Positions 42,291 to 51,475 are shown, counted from the first letter of the stretch. The stretch is DNA of 64,000 nucleotides from JAHRVQ01 sp963976815 (GCA_963976815.1 CAXBLU010000002.1:186001-250000), one strand, 5' to 3'. Program-made: numbers and translations. Notes: generated by a model not told the origin, from the sequence alone.

Positions 42291-43581
42291 TGTCTGGCAT
42301 CACCAACTTAATGGGTTTTTTCTCAAGGGTTGTGCCGAGGTGGACCAGGAAGCTCCCAATCCCTGCAGCTCCTTGCATATAGCCTGTTTGCCGTTCAAGA
42401 AAATCCGGCTGGCCGCGATGTTCCGCCTGATCCCAGGAAAGACCCTCAGAGGTGTTGGCGATTTCGACCATATGCGCCGCGACTCGCTCGGCAAATTCTA
42501 GATAGTGAGGATTTTTTGTCTCGTTAAAGAGATACAGCGCATAGTCACCAATACCCGCATCACCACAACACTGGCCGTGATTTTGCCAAAGCCCGCGACT
42601 TCGAACTTCCGGTGCGCCGGTTGATTCCAAGCCTAAAAAGTTTGCCTCAAGCCAGTTAAAGTATTTTTTGTCTCCAGTAAGTTCAGACAATAAAAACATC
42701 AATCGACCCGTGCCAGCAGGTCCATGGCAAACCCCAAGATAAAATGTTCGAGCCGGATTTTCTTCCTCGGTGTGGCAAACTAAAAACCCTTTGTCCTGTT
42801 GATGGGTTTTTGCCATGACGTAGTTTGCTGCGCTAATAGCCGCGCTCAAATAACGTTCGTCTTTTGTCTCTTTGTAAAGGTCGGCAAAGAAATACCCCAC
42901 CCCTGCGCTGCCATGGGCGAAGTTTGGTGCGCTAAAGGGAAAGGCCATATCAACCATCATTAGCCATTCAGTGCCATCACCTTTGTCCTCTCCAACTTCT
43001 AGAAGTCGATCGGCGGTCTGGATGGCACGTTGTAACGGGTTATCGCCAAAACCATTTCGATGGGCGTAGGTATAGATCAGACCGGCGCCCGCTGCGCCAA
43101 CAGAAAAATCAATAAGCTCGCGTTCGCCTTTTATCCCGGTGATGTCAGAGAAAGGAATTGCTTCTACCCAACCGATGCCAGCACCGAGTTCAGAGGCCTG
43201 TTCAGTCAAGCGAGCAAGGGCTAACTCAGCACCCTGAAGATACTTTTTCTCATCGCTTAGCTTGAAGAGTTCATACAGCGTGAATACGTAACCAGGCCAG
43301 CCACTGAAGAAACCGCAGGTGACAAATTTTTCCCCAGCCGCCAGTTCCTGCACATAGGCAAGCAGGTCGTCCCCGGCAGCCATTGCCGTTTCTCGATGTG
43401 CCTTGTTTTGGGTGGCCATATACAACTCAAGATAAAACGCGATGACGCCAGCACTACCGTGATAAAAGCTGTGGGTGGGTTTGCTATCCGGGACCCGGTT
43501 CCAACAAATTCCGCCCGGTGTTGCCACTTGATTGGAGCGGACAAATTGTTCTACGCGAGCAGCTTGATCGAGATAGTTCAC
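42274..43581 (-). CDS. LanC-like (lanthionine cyclase family) protein with CCG motif
   Basis: A 435-residue alpha/alpha-barrel protein from a GTG start (AAGGAATAGG upstream). The repeated GxAG turns of LanC are clear: YHGSAGVIAFY, FAHGSAGVGYFF, GVCHGPAGTGRLM, GQCCGDAGIGDYA and MQGAAGIGSFL. In NisC the zinc ligands are two cysteines and a His of CHG. Here the matching sites are Cys285 and the pair Cys338-Cys339 (CCG), the three-Cys pattern known from ProcM-type LanM enzymes. No precursor peptide or dehydratase is nearby, so lantibiotic synthesis is doubtful. Glutathione-adding LanC-like proteins are the alternative model. Confidence 0.85.
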   Translation of the reverse strand: MNYLDQAARVEQFVRSNQVATPGGICWNRVPDSKPTHSFYHGSAGVIAFYLELYMATQNKAHRETAMAAGDDLLAYVQELAAGEKFVTCGFFSGWPGYVFTLYELFKLSDEKKYLQGAELALARLTEQASELGAGIGWVEAIPFSDITGIKGERELIDFSVGAAGAGLIYTYAHRNGFGDNPLQRAIQTADRLLEVGEDKGDGTEWLMMVDMAFPFSAPNFAHGSAGVGYFFADLYKETKDERYLSAAISAANYVMAKTHQQDKGFLVCHTEEENPARTFYLGVCHGPAGTGRLMFLLSELTGDKKYFNWLEANFLGLESTGAPEVRSRGLWQNHGQCCGDAGIGDYALYLFNETKNPHYLEFAERVAAHMVEIANTSEGLSWDQAEHRGQPDFLERQTGYMQGAAGIGSFLVHLGTTLEKKPIKLVMPDTPFSV

Positions 43582-43671
43582 GGCCTATTCCTTATCGGGA
43601 AGAAAATACCAGTGTTGTTGAAACGCACAGCTTAAGTCAACCGGAGTTCGAGGCTCTTGGTTCAGCAGGTT

Positions 43672-44904
43672 TTAGTCAGAGCGAAATTCTCTGATGGGCT
43701 TCCAGAACCACCAGATCAGAGCGGTTGCGGCAATAGAAATCACACCCCCAAGCAGCATCGTGTTACTGGCACCGATTGCGCCAGCCCAGGCGCCAACCCA
43801 AATTGTGCCAATATTGTTTGCGGTTTGGGCCGCTAGGATCATGAGTGCGTATGCCCTTCCGCGCATATGATCCGGTGTTGTTAACATGACCGTTGTTGCC
43901 CTTACCGCAACAGTCACGGCGTCTGCTGCCCCCAATAATCCAATCATCAATAGGCCCAGCCACAATGAGTTGGCGAGTCCAAAGCCGAATAAAATAAATC
44001 CATAGGCAAAAGAGGCGTAGAGCACCAGCATGCCTTTTGCCTTGTAAGCAACAAACAATAAAGCCAAAAATGAGCCAAGAATCGCACCGGTTGAATTCGC
44101 CGCGCCCAACATTCCGGTTGCGCTAGCGCCGCCCGCAAACAGCCCAAGGGCGAGTACAGGTAAGATCTCACGATAGAAAGACGCAGTGGTAATACCAATA
44201 TCCAGGAGAAAGAGGCCCGGTAGAATTGGGTGCTTCGATACATAGCTAAAGCCGTCTTTGGTCTGCTGTATTTGTGAGACTTTGTCACTTTGATCATCCC
44301 GTTCTGCCACACCCTGGGCTTTGACAAAAAATGGTAAGGCGGCGGCGACGCAGGCAAGGAGTGCCGCAAGTAGAAAAACCTCTGTTGAACCGAAGGTCAC
44401 GGCTACAAATGCGAAGAGTAAGGGGCCCGCGATCGCGGCAGCATTTGATGATGCGGTATCCGTGGAAATCGCCAGCATCAGTTTGTCCTTCTCGATCACG
44501 ATTGGCACTATCGCTGCGCGGGCTGGGCTTCCCAACATGTGGGTGCCGGCCATAATGGCGATGCCGATATAGACCAGAGTTGGAGTGAGCGCATTCTGAT
44601 AATTCAAGACACCGAGGATCGCCAGGGTGAGTGCCGTGGTCCCGTAGGCATAGGACATCAGTTTTTTCCGATCAACTCGATCGGCTAAATTGCCTGCCCA
44701 GAGGGTTACGGGCACCTGTACCACTAACTGGACCACACCAATTAAACCAACCAGATAAGCAGACCCGGTCTCATCGAGTAACCATTGCGCCGTGCCAAGA
44801 ATTCGCATCCAGCTGACAACAGAACCGGTGACAAGAATGACCCAGAGCAATCGATAGTCCGCGTAACGAAATGAATCCCAGGGCTTAGGTTTTGCGGTAC
44901 TCAA
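43672..44904 (-). CDS. MFS exporter (EntS-like, MFS_3)
   Basis: A 410-residue transporter from a TTG start with twelve hydrophobic segments. LWAGNLADRVDRKKLMSYAYG is the loop 2-3 MFS motif. MRGRAYALMILAAQTANNIGTIWVGAWAG near the C-terminus is typical of the EntS/MFS_3 group that exports siderophores and drugs. It lies upstream of the LanC-like gene on the same strand, 90 bases away, so export of a product related to that enzyme is possible but unproven. Confidence 0.85.
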   Translation of the reverse strand: MSTAKPKPWDSFRYADYRLLWVILVTGSVVSWMRILGTAQWLLDETGSAYLVGLIGVVQLVVQVPVTLWAGNLADRVDRKKLMSYAYGTTALTLAILGVLNYQNALTPTLVYIGIAIMAGTHMLGSPARAAIVPIVIEKDKLMLAISTDTASSNAAAIAGPLLFAFVAVTFGSTEVFLLAALLACVAAALPFFVKAQGVAERDDQSDKVSQIQQTKDGFSYVSKHPILPGLFLLDIGITTASFYREILPVLALGLFAGGASATGMLGAANSTGAILGSFLALLFVAYKAKGMLVLYASFAYGFILFGFGLANSLWLGLLMIGLLGAADAVTVAVRATTVMLTTPDHMRGRAYALMILAAQTANNIGTIWVGAWAGAIGASNTMLLGGVISIAATALIWWFWKPIREFRSD

Positions 44905-44972
44905 TTGAAGTGCCTTGAATGGTATCGGAGGCGAATGCTAACACTCGCAATCCCTTCGGAGGTAGAGGCTAA

Positions 44973-45467
44973 CTATTCGGGTCGATCATCCAATCTTAAA
45001 ATGACAAAGGTGGGAGCTTCTGCGGGGATGTCTTTGACCTTACGCCAAAATGGATACTTATTGGCCAGCGCTGCCAAACCCTGCTCGAACTCTTTCTCAT
45101 CGGTGATGCGGTGAATTGATCGTGGGTAAAGCTTTTCACCAATTTTGACTTCAATATTGGGGTTTTTTGCGACGATACGATTCCAGTACTTTCCTTCGGG
45201 AAACTGTTTAGGTTCTGCATAGTAGATCGAAGGCACATAAAGTTTGCCCTTGGCGGTGGCAAGCACAACCGTGACGGAATGGGGAACCTGATACCAGGGA
45301 TGGGTTTGAAGAAACACTTCCTGGTAATTTTCCGTAAAGGTCCAATCGTCAACTTTGGTTTCGACCAGTTCACCCGACAACCAATTGCCCGGTCTGCGAT
45401 CCTGAGGTTCACAGGCAGCGAGTACAAAACACGCTGCTATTACGGCCGATCGCAAAATGTTAGGCAT
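44973..45467 (-). CDS. Hypothetical lipoprotein
   Basis: A 164-residue product from the ATG at 45467. The N-terminus MPNILRSAVIAACFVLAACE is a signal peptide with lipobox LAAC. The mature part has strand-rich segments (WLSGELVETKVDDWTFTENY, VTVVLATAKGKLYVPSIYY, KIGEKLYPRSIHRITDEKEFE) and ends VILRLDDRPE. I do not recognise a named family, but the QVPHSVTVVL... pattern resembles small marine lipoproteins. It is likely anchored in the outer membrane. Confidence 0.68.
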   Translation of the reverse strand: MPNILRSAVIAACFVLAACEPQDRRPGNWLSGELVETKVDDWTFTENYQEVFLQTHPWYQVPHSVTVVLATAKGKLYVPSIYYAEPKQFPEGKYWNRIVAKNPNIEVKIGEKLYPRSIHRITDEKEFEQGLAALANKYPFWRKVKDIPAEAPTFVILRLDDRPE

Positions 45468-45643
45468 ATTTGGGTCTTCCCTGTAGATGGGTGCAGAACG
45501 TCGAAGGGGCAATTGTACTACTTATTGGTGAGGTAATTTGTGGCGAGGTTTGTTTATTCATTCAGGGGCTAAGCATGGGGCGTCATGGGGCTATTGATTT
45601 TGTTATGCTGCTTATTGCGGCCTAATTGTGACCAGTTGTACCC

Positions 45644-46729
45644 ATGACAGATAATCCCACTCCAGACTTCAGCAACGGCCCCTTAAGCGGGGTGCGTGTA
45701 CTAGACTTATCCTCGGTGGTGTCAGGACCCATGGCGGCTGTGGTGCTCGCGGATCAGGGCGCTGAAGTTATCAAGGTAGAGCCGCCAGGCTGGGGTGATG
45801 GTATTCGTGGTCTCGGTGCGAGCCGGAACGGCTTGTCCGCAATCTTCTCAATGATTAATCGAAATAAACGTTCGATTGGTATCAATCTCAAACACGCCGA
45901 TGGGCAGCGTATCGTTCGCTCCCTTGTGGAAACCAGCGATGTGGTTTTACAAAATTATCGGCCGGGAAAAATGGATCGCCTCGGGCTTGGCTTCGATGCA
46001 TTATCCGCCGTCAATGGGGAGCTGATTTATGCGTCTATTTCTGGCATGGGGGAAGTTGGGCCCTATGCGGAACAAAAGGTTTACGACTATGTAATTCAGG
46101 GTATGAGTGGTGCTCTTGATGCCCAGGCGGAAAATGGCAAACCCAAAATGGTCCGGACCATTGTTTACGATAAGGTCACGGCACTGACAACGGCCCAGGC
46201 AATCACAGCGGCGCTCTATGCCAGGGAAAGGGGTGCCGGTGGTCAACATTTGAAAGTTGCGATGCTCCATGCGGGCATCTACTTTAACTGGCCAGACCTA
46301 ATGTGGAATTACAGTTTCAAAGGTGATGATGTTCAATATGCGGGTGATCTTGCTGATATGTATGAGATTAGCGAAGCCAAGGACGGTGCGATTGTTTCCC
46401 ACCATCTCGGGGCTGATACATCGGGATACAGTACCAGCGAACTGCTCACAATCCTGGCGGAGAATGATATCCCCCATTCCAGAGTTAACCTTCGACATGA
46501 GGTGGCGGCTGATCCACAGGTGAAAGCATTGGGTGTGCTCGAGGAATTTGAGCATCCAAGGGGGGGGTTAATGCAATTACCTAAAGCACCGGTCACCTTT
46601 TCTAAAACACCGGCCCGGCATCAAAGTCACTCGCCGGAAATGGGCCAGCACACAGTAGAAATTCTATCGGAACTCGGAATGGAATTTTCCGACATACAAA
46701 GCCTCGCTCAAGCTGGAGCTATCAGCTAG
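45644..46729 (+). CDS. CaiB/BaiF family CoA-transferase
   Basis: A 361-residue type III CoA-transferase. The N-terminus GVRVLDLSSVVSGPMAAVVLADQGAEVIKVEPP and the RNKRSIGINLKH block are diagnostic. The catalytic acid that carries the CoA thioester is Asp176 (IVYDKVTALTTAQ). It is somewhat shorter than the usual 380-410 residues, with the central lid region reduced. It could activate a branched or terpenoid acid for the nearby beta-oxidation genes. The stop overlaps the convergent Bax-like gene by four bases. Confidence 0.88.
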   Translation: MTDNPTPDFSNGPLSGVRVLDLSSVVSGPMAAVVLADQGAEVIKVEPPGWGDGIRGLGASRNGLSAIFSMINRNKRSIGINLKHADGQRIVRSLVETSDVVLQNYRPGKMDRLGLGFDALSAVNGELIYASISGMGEVGPYAEQKVYDYVIQGMSGALDAQAENGKPKMVRTIVYDKVTALTTAQAITAALYARERGAGGQHLKVAMLHAGIYFNWPDLMWNYSFKGDDVQYAGDLADMYEISEAKDGAIVSHHLGADTSGYSTSELLTILAENDIPHSRVNLRHEVAADPQVKALGVLEEFEHPRGGLMQLPKAPVTFSKTPARHQSHSPEMGQHTVEILSELGMEFSDIQSLAQAGAIS

Positions 46730-47592
46730 TCGGTTTGCGTATTAGCCCTGTTGGTCAGATACCGCGACAGATTATTTTGCCGAATCATTTTTCGAATCTC
46801 ATCAACGTAGGCTTGTCCTCGCTCGGAGTAACGAGTCAGGCCTGCTGCTAACTCAAGGCCGGTTGGCTTTTCTTCTTCTTCCCTGCTTGCAGCACGGAGC
46901 GCTCGTAGGTGGTCGTAGGCATGCCCTATATTGATGTTATATATATAAAAGGCGATGCCTTCTTGGACGTTGTCGAATACGCGAACTTCATGCTTTGAAC
47001 CAACGGAACGGCGTTTTGGTTTGAGTCCACAGCCTGGCTTATAACACCATATGCCGAATAGATTGCGCCCTTCTCTGGCAAACCTGGATGTCCCCCAGGC
47101 TGACTCGTTAGCAGCCTGGGCAAGAATAAGCGAGGCGGGTACAACATCAACTCTGAGCAATAGCTCAGTGAAAGTGTTGTCGGTGATCTCAGTCGGAAGG
47201 TCGAGGTCGTATTGCTCGATGATGGCAAATAGTTCTGCTTTCATAGCGTTAGTCAGAGACCCTGCTGCGAACTTGTTTCTGAACGCTTGAACCCGCAGAC
47301 GTTCCTCCCAAACTGCATCGTTTGCAGCTTTTACCCTTGGGTGCATGAAATCAAAAAAAGCAGATTTTTTCTTTTTGACATCTTTGTACTGGGTAAAGTC
47401 GGGCAAAGGTTCGTAGATTCTATTGGCTGAGGGCTCTTGATACGCTGAAGGCTCTTTACTCGCTGAGGGCTCTTTTCCCGCTGAAGGCTCTCTATCCGCT
47501 GAAGGCTCTTTTCCCGCTGAAGGCTCTCCCACCGAAGATGCTTGCTCGTCGGTGCAGGCGATTAAGGTCAGAAGCAAGGTGAGCACGAGCAA
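46726..47592 (-). CDS. Bax-like glucosaminidase-domain lipoprotein
   Basis: A 288-residue product from a TTG start. MLVLTLLLTLIACTDE is a signal peptide with lipobox. Residues 22-57 are six EPSAxx hexapeptides from an 18-bp repeat, which form a flexible linker. The domain that follows resembles E. coli Bax (glucosaminidase/peptidoglycan hydrolase-like): VVPASLILAQAANESAWGTSRFAREGRNLFG, and later GLTRYSERGQAYVDEIRKMI. The Glu of NESAWGTS is the likely catalytic acid. Envelope-anchored peptidoglycan cleavage is inferred. It follows the GNAT gene on the same strand. Confidence 0.83.
   Translation of the reverse strand: MLVLTLLLTLIACTDEQASSVGEPSAGKEPSADREPSAGKEPSASKEPSAYQEPSANRIYEPLPDFTQYKDVKKKKSAFFDFMHPRVKAANDAVWEERLRVQAFRNKFAAGSLTNAMKAELFAIIEQYDLDLPTEITDNTFTELLLRVDVVPASLILAQAANESAWGTSRFAREGRNLFGIWCYKPGCGLKPKRRSVGSKHEVRVFDNVQEGIAFYIYNINIGHAYDHLRALRAASREEEEKPTGLELAAGLTRYSERGQAYVDEIRKMIRQNNLSRYLTNRANTQTD
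47426..47533 (-). repeat. Six-unit 18-bp in-frame repeat
   Basis: Six units of the type GCTGAAGGCTCTTTTCCC (plus strand) encode EPSAxx hexapeptides near the N-terminus of the Bax-like lipoprotein. Copies differ mainly at the last six bases, so the repeat is probably variable in length between strains. Confidence 0.92.
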
Positions 47593-47640
47593 GGGTTGAT
47601 GGGTGATGGTCAGTTTCCTCTTCGATTTAGGCGGTGAGCA

Positions 47641-48231
47641 TTAAAGCCTGGCGACTTCCGTGACAAAATCTGTGTGACCTTCAATATCAAAGGACATAAT
47701 AACGAGATCTCTCGGCGTCCCATTTCTATCTTCAACATAGTCAGCTAGCAATGCTTCAGGAACAAAACCGAGGCGACGAAATGCAGCCTGGGCGCCATGC
47801 TGATCCGATGGCATGTTGGCCATGAGTTTTTTTACGCCGATACCTCGAGCGACATCAAAAATTTCCGAGGTCAGTCGTTTGCCGAGACCCCTGGCTCGAT
47901 AAGCCTGATTCACGTTTACCCGTAATTCCCCAACGCGCCTTGTCCACGGCGCAATGTTTCTATGTACCGTGGCATAGCCGACCAACCCTTTTTCGTCATA
48001 GGCGAGTATGGTTGTCGAGCTGCCTGCTTTTACATTCTCCACCCAATCGTCAACGACCTCGGGTTGGGTTAGATCAACCCGGAGAAACAGTAGGTCCTCC
48101 ATAGGCAATGCCTGGGCAAAGTTGAGAATGTCATCTCGCTCCGCAGCGGTCATCAGTCTAAATTCGACTTCTGCACCGTCAGCAAGCGTGGCTGTTTTAG
48201 GGTAGCGTTCTGGCAAGCTTTGATCTGACAT
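47641..48231 (-). CDS. GNAT family N-acetyltransferase
   Basis: A 196-residue acetyltransferase. The acetyl-CoA motif is in GELRVNVNQAYRARGLGKRLTSEIFDVARG (R-x-x-G-x-G/A as RARGLGKRL). It is followed by KLMANMPSDQHGAQAAFRRLGFVPEALLADYV. The acceptor is unknown. Its ATG lies two bases after the WS/DGAT stop, so it is translated with that gene, and the Bax-like gene follows 48 bases later. Possible roles are protein or small-molecule acetylation. Confidence 0.87.
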   Translation of the reverse strand: MSDQSLPERYPKTATLADGAEVEFRLMTAAERDDILNFAQALPMEDLLFLRVDLTQPEVVDDWVENVKAGSSTTILAYDEKGLVGYATVHRNIAPWTRRVGELRVNVNQAYRARGLGKRLTSEIFDVARGIGVKKLMANMPSDQHGAQAAFRRLGFVPEALLADYVEDRNGTPRDLVIMSFDIEGHTDFVTEVARL

Positions 48232-48233
48232 AT

Positions 48234-49697
48234 CTATTCCACGGTTTCTTGTTGAGTGGCGTCATTCTTCTCCTGAGCGAGTCTCAGCAGATCCAAAAAC
48301 ACATCATCTGCCGAGTTTACGATCACTTCTAGATCAGGCAGTAGACGAGGTTCGCAAATGAAATTGAAGAACAGTTGTTTGTTGTAACTTAGAATTGTCA
48401 CACTGAAACCTGAGGTACCTGTCAGCACTAACAAGCCGATTTGGTCGGTCAATTCTGCACCGCACATATACTGGGGTACTTGAACACCGGGTACATTGGT
48501 ACAGGTAAAGTTAACGCCTGGGTTGGGTGGGCGCTGGCCGAAGCTGGGCATAACGGGGAGTGGCATGCGTGCGGCAAAGGCCGTGGGGTCAAAAGCAGTT
48601 CCCACGAGTTGTGTAGCTAACATACCGGTGGGCGGTAAATCTGGCATGCTGTCTTGCATCTGAGTCATCGCTTGCGCTTCTTCTGCGCCTTTGATTCGCT
48701 CTGTTTCCGCAATTACAACCTCGAGGCGTTCCAGGGTACCCATAGACCAGGCCGGCAGCATGGGAAAAATGGCAGAGACCTGGTTACCCAAAGCGCCTTT
48801 TTGATCCTCGGTGCGAACATTAACCGGACACATTATGCGCATGCGCTGGTCAGCTACCTGCTCGCCGTGACTTTCTAGATATCGTGCAACGGCTTCTGAT
48901 ACAACTGCTAGCACCACGTCGTTAATGGTGCCGCCCAGGTGCCGGCGAATGTCACGTATCTCTGAAAAGGGTTTCTTAAGCCAGGCAACTCTGCGTTTTG
49001 GGCCAACCATACCAGCATTGAAAGGTGCGGTAATTGCGGGCTGCGAGATGAAACGGTTCATAATTTCCGTGGCCTGTTGGACTTTTTGCCACTGGTTTGG
49101 CACGTTGCTAACAGCTCTTCTCGGACTGAATTGAGACATGGCTTCAACGTTTTCCCTTACCGCTTCAGTGAACAATTCGTTCAAACTCGGCGCTGCTTCT
49201 GGTACCCAGGGAGTTTTGGGTGGGTCTGGATTAACCGCATCTTTCTCAAATGAAAATATGATCATTTGCAAGTCGATGCTCGATGCGCCGTCAATCAATG
49301 CATGATGAGTTTGTTGCAACATTAGGGTTTTACCCGGTACGCCGGTCAACACCACCATTCGCCACAGTGGCAAACTGCGATCCAGCATTGCCTCATTCAT
49401 TTCGACTGCCTGATTTACGCCCTCTTCTAGGGATGAGCCTTCGGGTAATTGGTGATGGTGGACGTGATTGGCGAGGTCGAACTCAGCGTCATCAACCCAT
49501 TTGGGGTGCGCCAGGCTAAATGGGACCTGGGCCAGCTTTCGCCTCAGGGCTGGTAGAAGGTGCATGCGTGACTGCACCCAGGTGAAGATGTCGTCAAAGG
49601 GGACCTCACCCTCTAGGACAAAAACTCCAGCAATATGCATCGGGCCGCTGGCGGATTCCATGTAAATAAATGACGCATCTGTCTGAGAAAGACGCAT
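48234..49697 (-). CDS. Wax ester synthase/diacylglycerol acyltransferase (WS/DGAT)
   Basis: A 487-residue enzyme from the ATG at 49697 (TAGGAGA upstream). The catalytic HHxxxDG is His131-His132-Ala-Leu-Ile-Asp136-Gly. The start MRLSQTDASFIYMES, the internal PLWRMVVLTG and the later NDVVLAVVSEAVARYL are standard for bacterial WS/DGAT. It condenses acyl-CoA with fatty alcohol or diacylglycerol to make storage lipid at the membrane. The context of alkane-type P450s and acyl-CoA ligases fits storage of oxidised aliphatics. It heads an apparent WS/DGAT-GNAT-Bax unit and is divergent from the SDR. Confidence 0.92.
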   Translation of the reverse strand: MRLSQTDASFIYMESASGPMHIAGVFVLEGEVPFDDIFTWVQSRMHLLPALRRKLAQVPFSLAHPKWVDDAEFDLANHVHHHQLPEGSSLEEGVNQAVEMNEAMLDRSLPLWRMVVLTGVPGKTLMLQQTHHALIDGASSIDLQMIIFSFEKDAVNPDPPKTPWVPEAAPSLNELFTEAVRENVEAMSQFSPRRAVSNVPNQWQKVQQATEIMNRFISQPAITAPFNAGMVGPKRRVAWLKKPFSEIRDIRRHLGGTINDVVLAVVSEAVARYLESHGEQVADQRMRIMCPVNVRTEDQKGALGNQVSAIFPMLPAWSMGTLERLEVVIAETERIKGAEEAQAMTQMQDSMPDLPPTGMLATQLVGTAFDPTAFAARMPLPVMPSFGQRPPNPGVNFTCTNVPGVQVPQYMCGAELTDQIGLLVLTGTSGFSVTILSYNKQLFFNFICEPRLLPDLEVIVNSADDVFLDLLRLAQEKNDATQQETVE

Positions 49698-49826
49698 AGG
49701 TATTCTCCTACTTGGTTTAATCACTATGCGCTGGGTAGAAATGCAGGTCAACCATCTCGTTAGTTGCATCGGACAATGGGCTTAGATTCGTATTATCATT
49801 CAGGCTTATCTAATAGAGGGGGAATT

Positions 49827-50675
49827 ATGGAACAGGTTGCAGGAAAGGTTGCATTTATCACCGGCGGAGCAAGTGGGCTCGGTCTTGCGATGGCGAGAGC
49901 TTTTACCGCTGCGGGTATGAAGGTTGCTATTGCGGATATTGAAGATGCTGCATTAGAAGCGGCGAGAATTGAGTTTCAGGATACCAATGCTGATGTCATT
50001 ACTTTAAAAGTTGACGTGACCGACAGAGATGCAATGGAGCAGGCCGCCCAGGATACGCTTGCGGCCTTTGGTAAAGTCCACGTGCTTTGTAACAACGCCG
50101 GTGTTGCCTTGAATGGCAACATTGTCGACATGACCTATAAGGATTGGGATTGGGTGATGCGCGTTAATCTCGATGGTGTGATTAACGGCATGGTGACCTT
50201 CGGTAAATTGATTAAGTCCCATGGCGAAGGGGGTCACATCGTTAATACCGCGTCAATGGCCGGTCAAGTCGGGATCCCAAGTCTAAGCGTTTATAACACC
50301 AGCAAGTTTGCTGTTGTGGGTATGTCCGAGGCTATGCGAGGTGATCTTGAACCCTTTGGTATTGGCACCTCTGTTTTGTGCCCTGGTTTTGTTGCGACGG
50401 ATATTTATTCTTCAGAACGCAATCGCCCCGGTGAACTGGGCGGAGAGGCGGCGTCGAAATTTGACCTTGGGCAAGAAGCGGGCACTGGCCCAGGTTCTCT
50501 ACCTGGATTGATGCCAGCCCAGGTGATTGGTGACATGGTTTTACATGCTATTCAAAATGATGTCTTTTATATTCTAAGTCATGGCGAGTTGAAGGATGCG
50601 GTTACAAACCGCAGTCAGAGTCTGAGCGATTCCTTTGATTATTGGTCCGCCTATCGCCAGGAGCATAATGTCTAA
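49827..50675 (+). CDS. Short-chain dehydrogenase/reductase
   Basis: A 282-residue classical SDR from the ATG at 49827 (AGAGGGGG upstream). The cofactor motif TGGASGLG is at 12-19, NNAG at 89-92, and the catalytic Ser143, Tyr156 and Lys160 are in place (TASMAG; YNTSK). Asp at the end of beta-2 (AIADIED) favours NAD(H). It could act on alcohols, steroids or hydroxyacyl compounds. Divergent from WS/DGAT, it may oxidise alcohols that would otherwise be esterified. Confidence 0.9.
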   Translation: MEQVAGKVAFITGGASGLGLAMARAFTAAGMKVAIADIEDAALEAARIEFQDTNADVITLKVDVTDRDAMEQAAQDTLAAFGKVHVLCNNAGVALNGNIVDMTYKDWDWVMRVNLDGVINGMVTFGKLIKSHGEGGHIVNTASMAGQVGIPSLSVYNTSKFAVVGMSEAMRGDLEPFGIGTSVLCPGFVATDIYSSERNRPGELGGEAASKFDLGQEAGTGPGSLPGLMPAQVIGDMVLHAIQNDVFYILSHGELKDAVTNRSQSLSDSFDYWSAYRQEHNV

Positions 50676-50689
50676 GGCTCAGCTTCTGC

Positions 50690-50935
50690 TTAGGCGTGTA
50701 GGACTCGAATCAGGATTTGGGCATGCTCGGCTGCTTGATGCCCTAGAGGTGTTAAGTAGCCGCCGTCGACCTGGGTAATGAGTTCTTTATCAAAGAGCCT
50801 TTTTGCCGATGCGATTCGCTCCGGGGCTGCTTCGTGGTGGATTTTTAGGCCGGCTTGAGAGCTGTCCAGGGTGAACAGGTTAAGTAGTTCGACGTCTGCA
50901 AAAAAGTCTTTGTTTAATACCACAGTAGCTGTCAC
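50690..50935 (-). CDS. TIGR02647-type small protein
   Basis: An 81-residue protein matching the TIGR02647 pattern known from pseudomonads: ELLNLFTLDSSQAGLKIHHEAAPERIASAKRLFDKELITQVDGGYLT, then LGHQAAEHAQ. The arrangement looks like a small winged-helix domain, but no DNA-binding role has been shown to my knowledge. The length is normal for the family. It lies convergent with the SDR gene, 14 bases apart. Confidence 0.85.
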   Translation of the reverse strand: MTATVVLNKDFFADVELLNLFTLDSSQAGLKIHHEAAPERIASAKRLFDKELITQVDGGYLTPLGHQAAEHAQILIRVLHA

Positions 50936-51010
50936 TCCAGGGTTTGAAGTTGCAGGCTATCACGGAAGATTTCTACTGTCTTGTTACGCTGGTTAGAATT
51001 AGAAAAATTG

Positions 51011-51047
51011 ACCGGCCAACAACTCCGGAAAGGAACTGTTGGCCGGT
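51011..51047 (-). terminator. Rho-independent terminator of the porin/PstS-like unit
   Basis: ACCGGCCAACA (51011-51021) pairs with TGTTGGCCGGT (51037-51047), and on the minus strand the stem is followed by CAATTTTTCT. It lies 11 bases after the PstS-like stop codon. Confidence 0.9.
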
Positions 51048-51058
51048 ATTCAGATCCA

Positions 51059-51475
51059 TTAGAAGGTCTGTACAACTTTGACGGATCCGTCCACCGCGGC
51101 TGCATCAATGTAGCCAATCATGTTTGGATTGGCTGAGATCAGCTTTTTGACCTCCGCATCATTGCTGACATCCTGAGGTTGAGTACCCTTGCCGGTAAAG
51201 ACCAGCTTTGACCAGTACGACTTCAATTGTGCTGCGGACTTGCCGAGAACACCCTGATCAAACTCAGCACGGACAGAGGAAGCCTCGGCTTGATTGATGG
51301 GTATCGCCGAACTGCCGTCTGAAAAGCTTTTGCTTTTAGCCAGAAATATTCGTTCAATACTGTTTTCGTCGAGTGTAGCGGCATTGCTAGGATGGACGAT
51401 CACAGCAACCTCAGCATAGGCAAGGTTTGCGGTCGCCAGCATTAGTAGCAGAAAAGTTTTTATCATCAATTTCAT
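51059..51475 (-). CDS. Short PstS-like phosphate-binding-fold protein
   Basis: A 138-residue exported protein: signal peptide MKLMIKTFLLLMLATANLAYA, then a single-lobe PBP-like segment (VAVIVHPSNAATLDENSIERIFLAKSKSF, GSSAIPINQAEASSVRAEFD, KSYWSKLVFTGKGTQPQ, VKKLISANPNMIGYIDA). Full PstS proteins are twice as long. Short versions of this kind occur widely in gammaproteobacteria beside porins. It starts 18 bases after the porin gene, and a strong terminator follows, so the two form one unit for phosphate or another anion. Confidence 0.83.
   Translation of the reverse strand: MKLMIKTFLLLMLATANLAYAEVAVIVHPSNAATLDENSIERIFLAKSKSFSDGSSAIPINQAEASSVRAEFDQGVLGKSAAQLKSYWSKLVFTGKGTQPQDVSNDAEVKKLISANPNMIGYIDAAAVDGSVKVVQTF

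Noticed and set aside
42274..44904. Lanthipeptide biosynthetic cluster
   Set aside because: Only the LanC-like protein and an exporter are present. No dehydratase, precursor peptide or leader protease was found in the neighbourhood.
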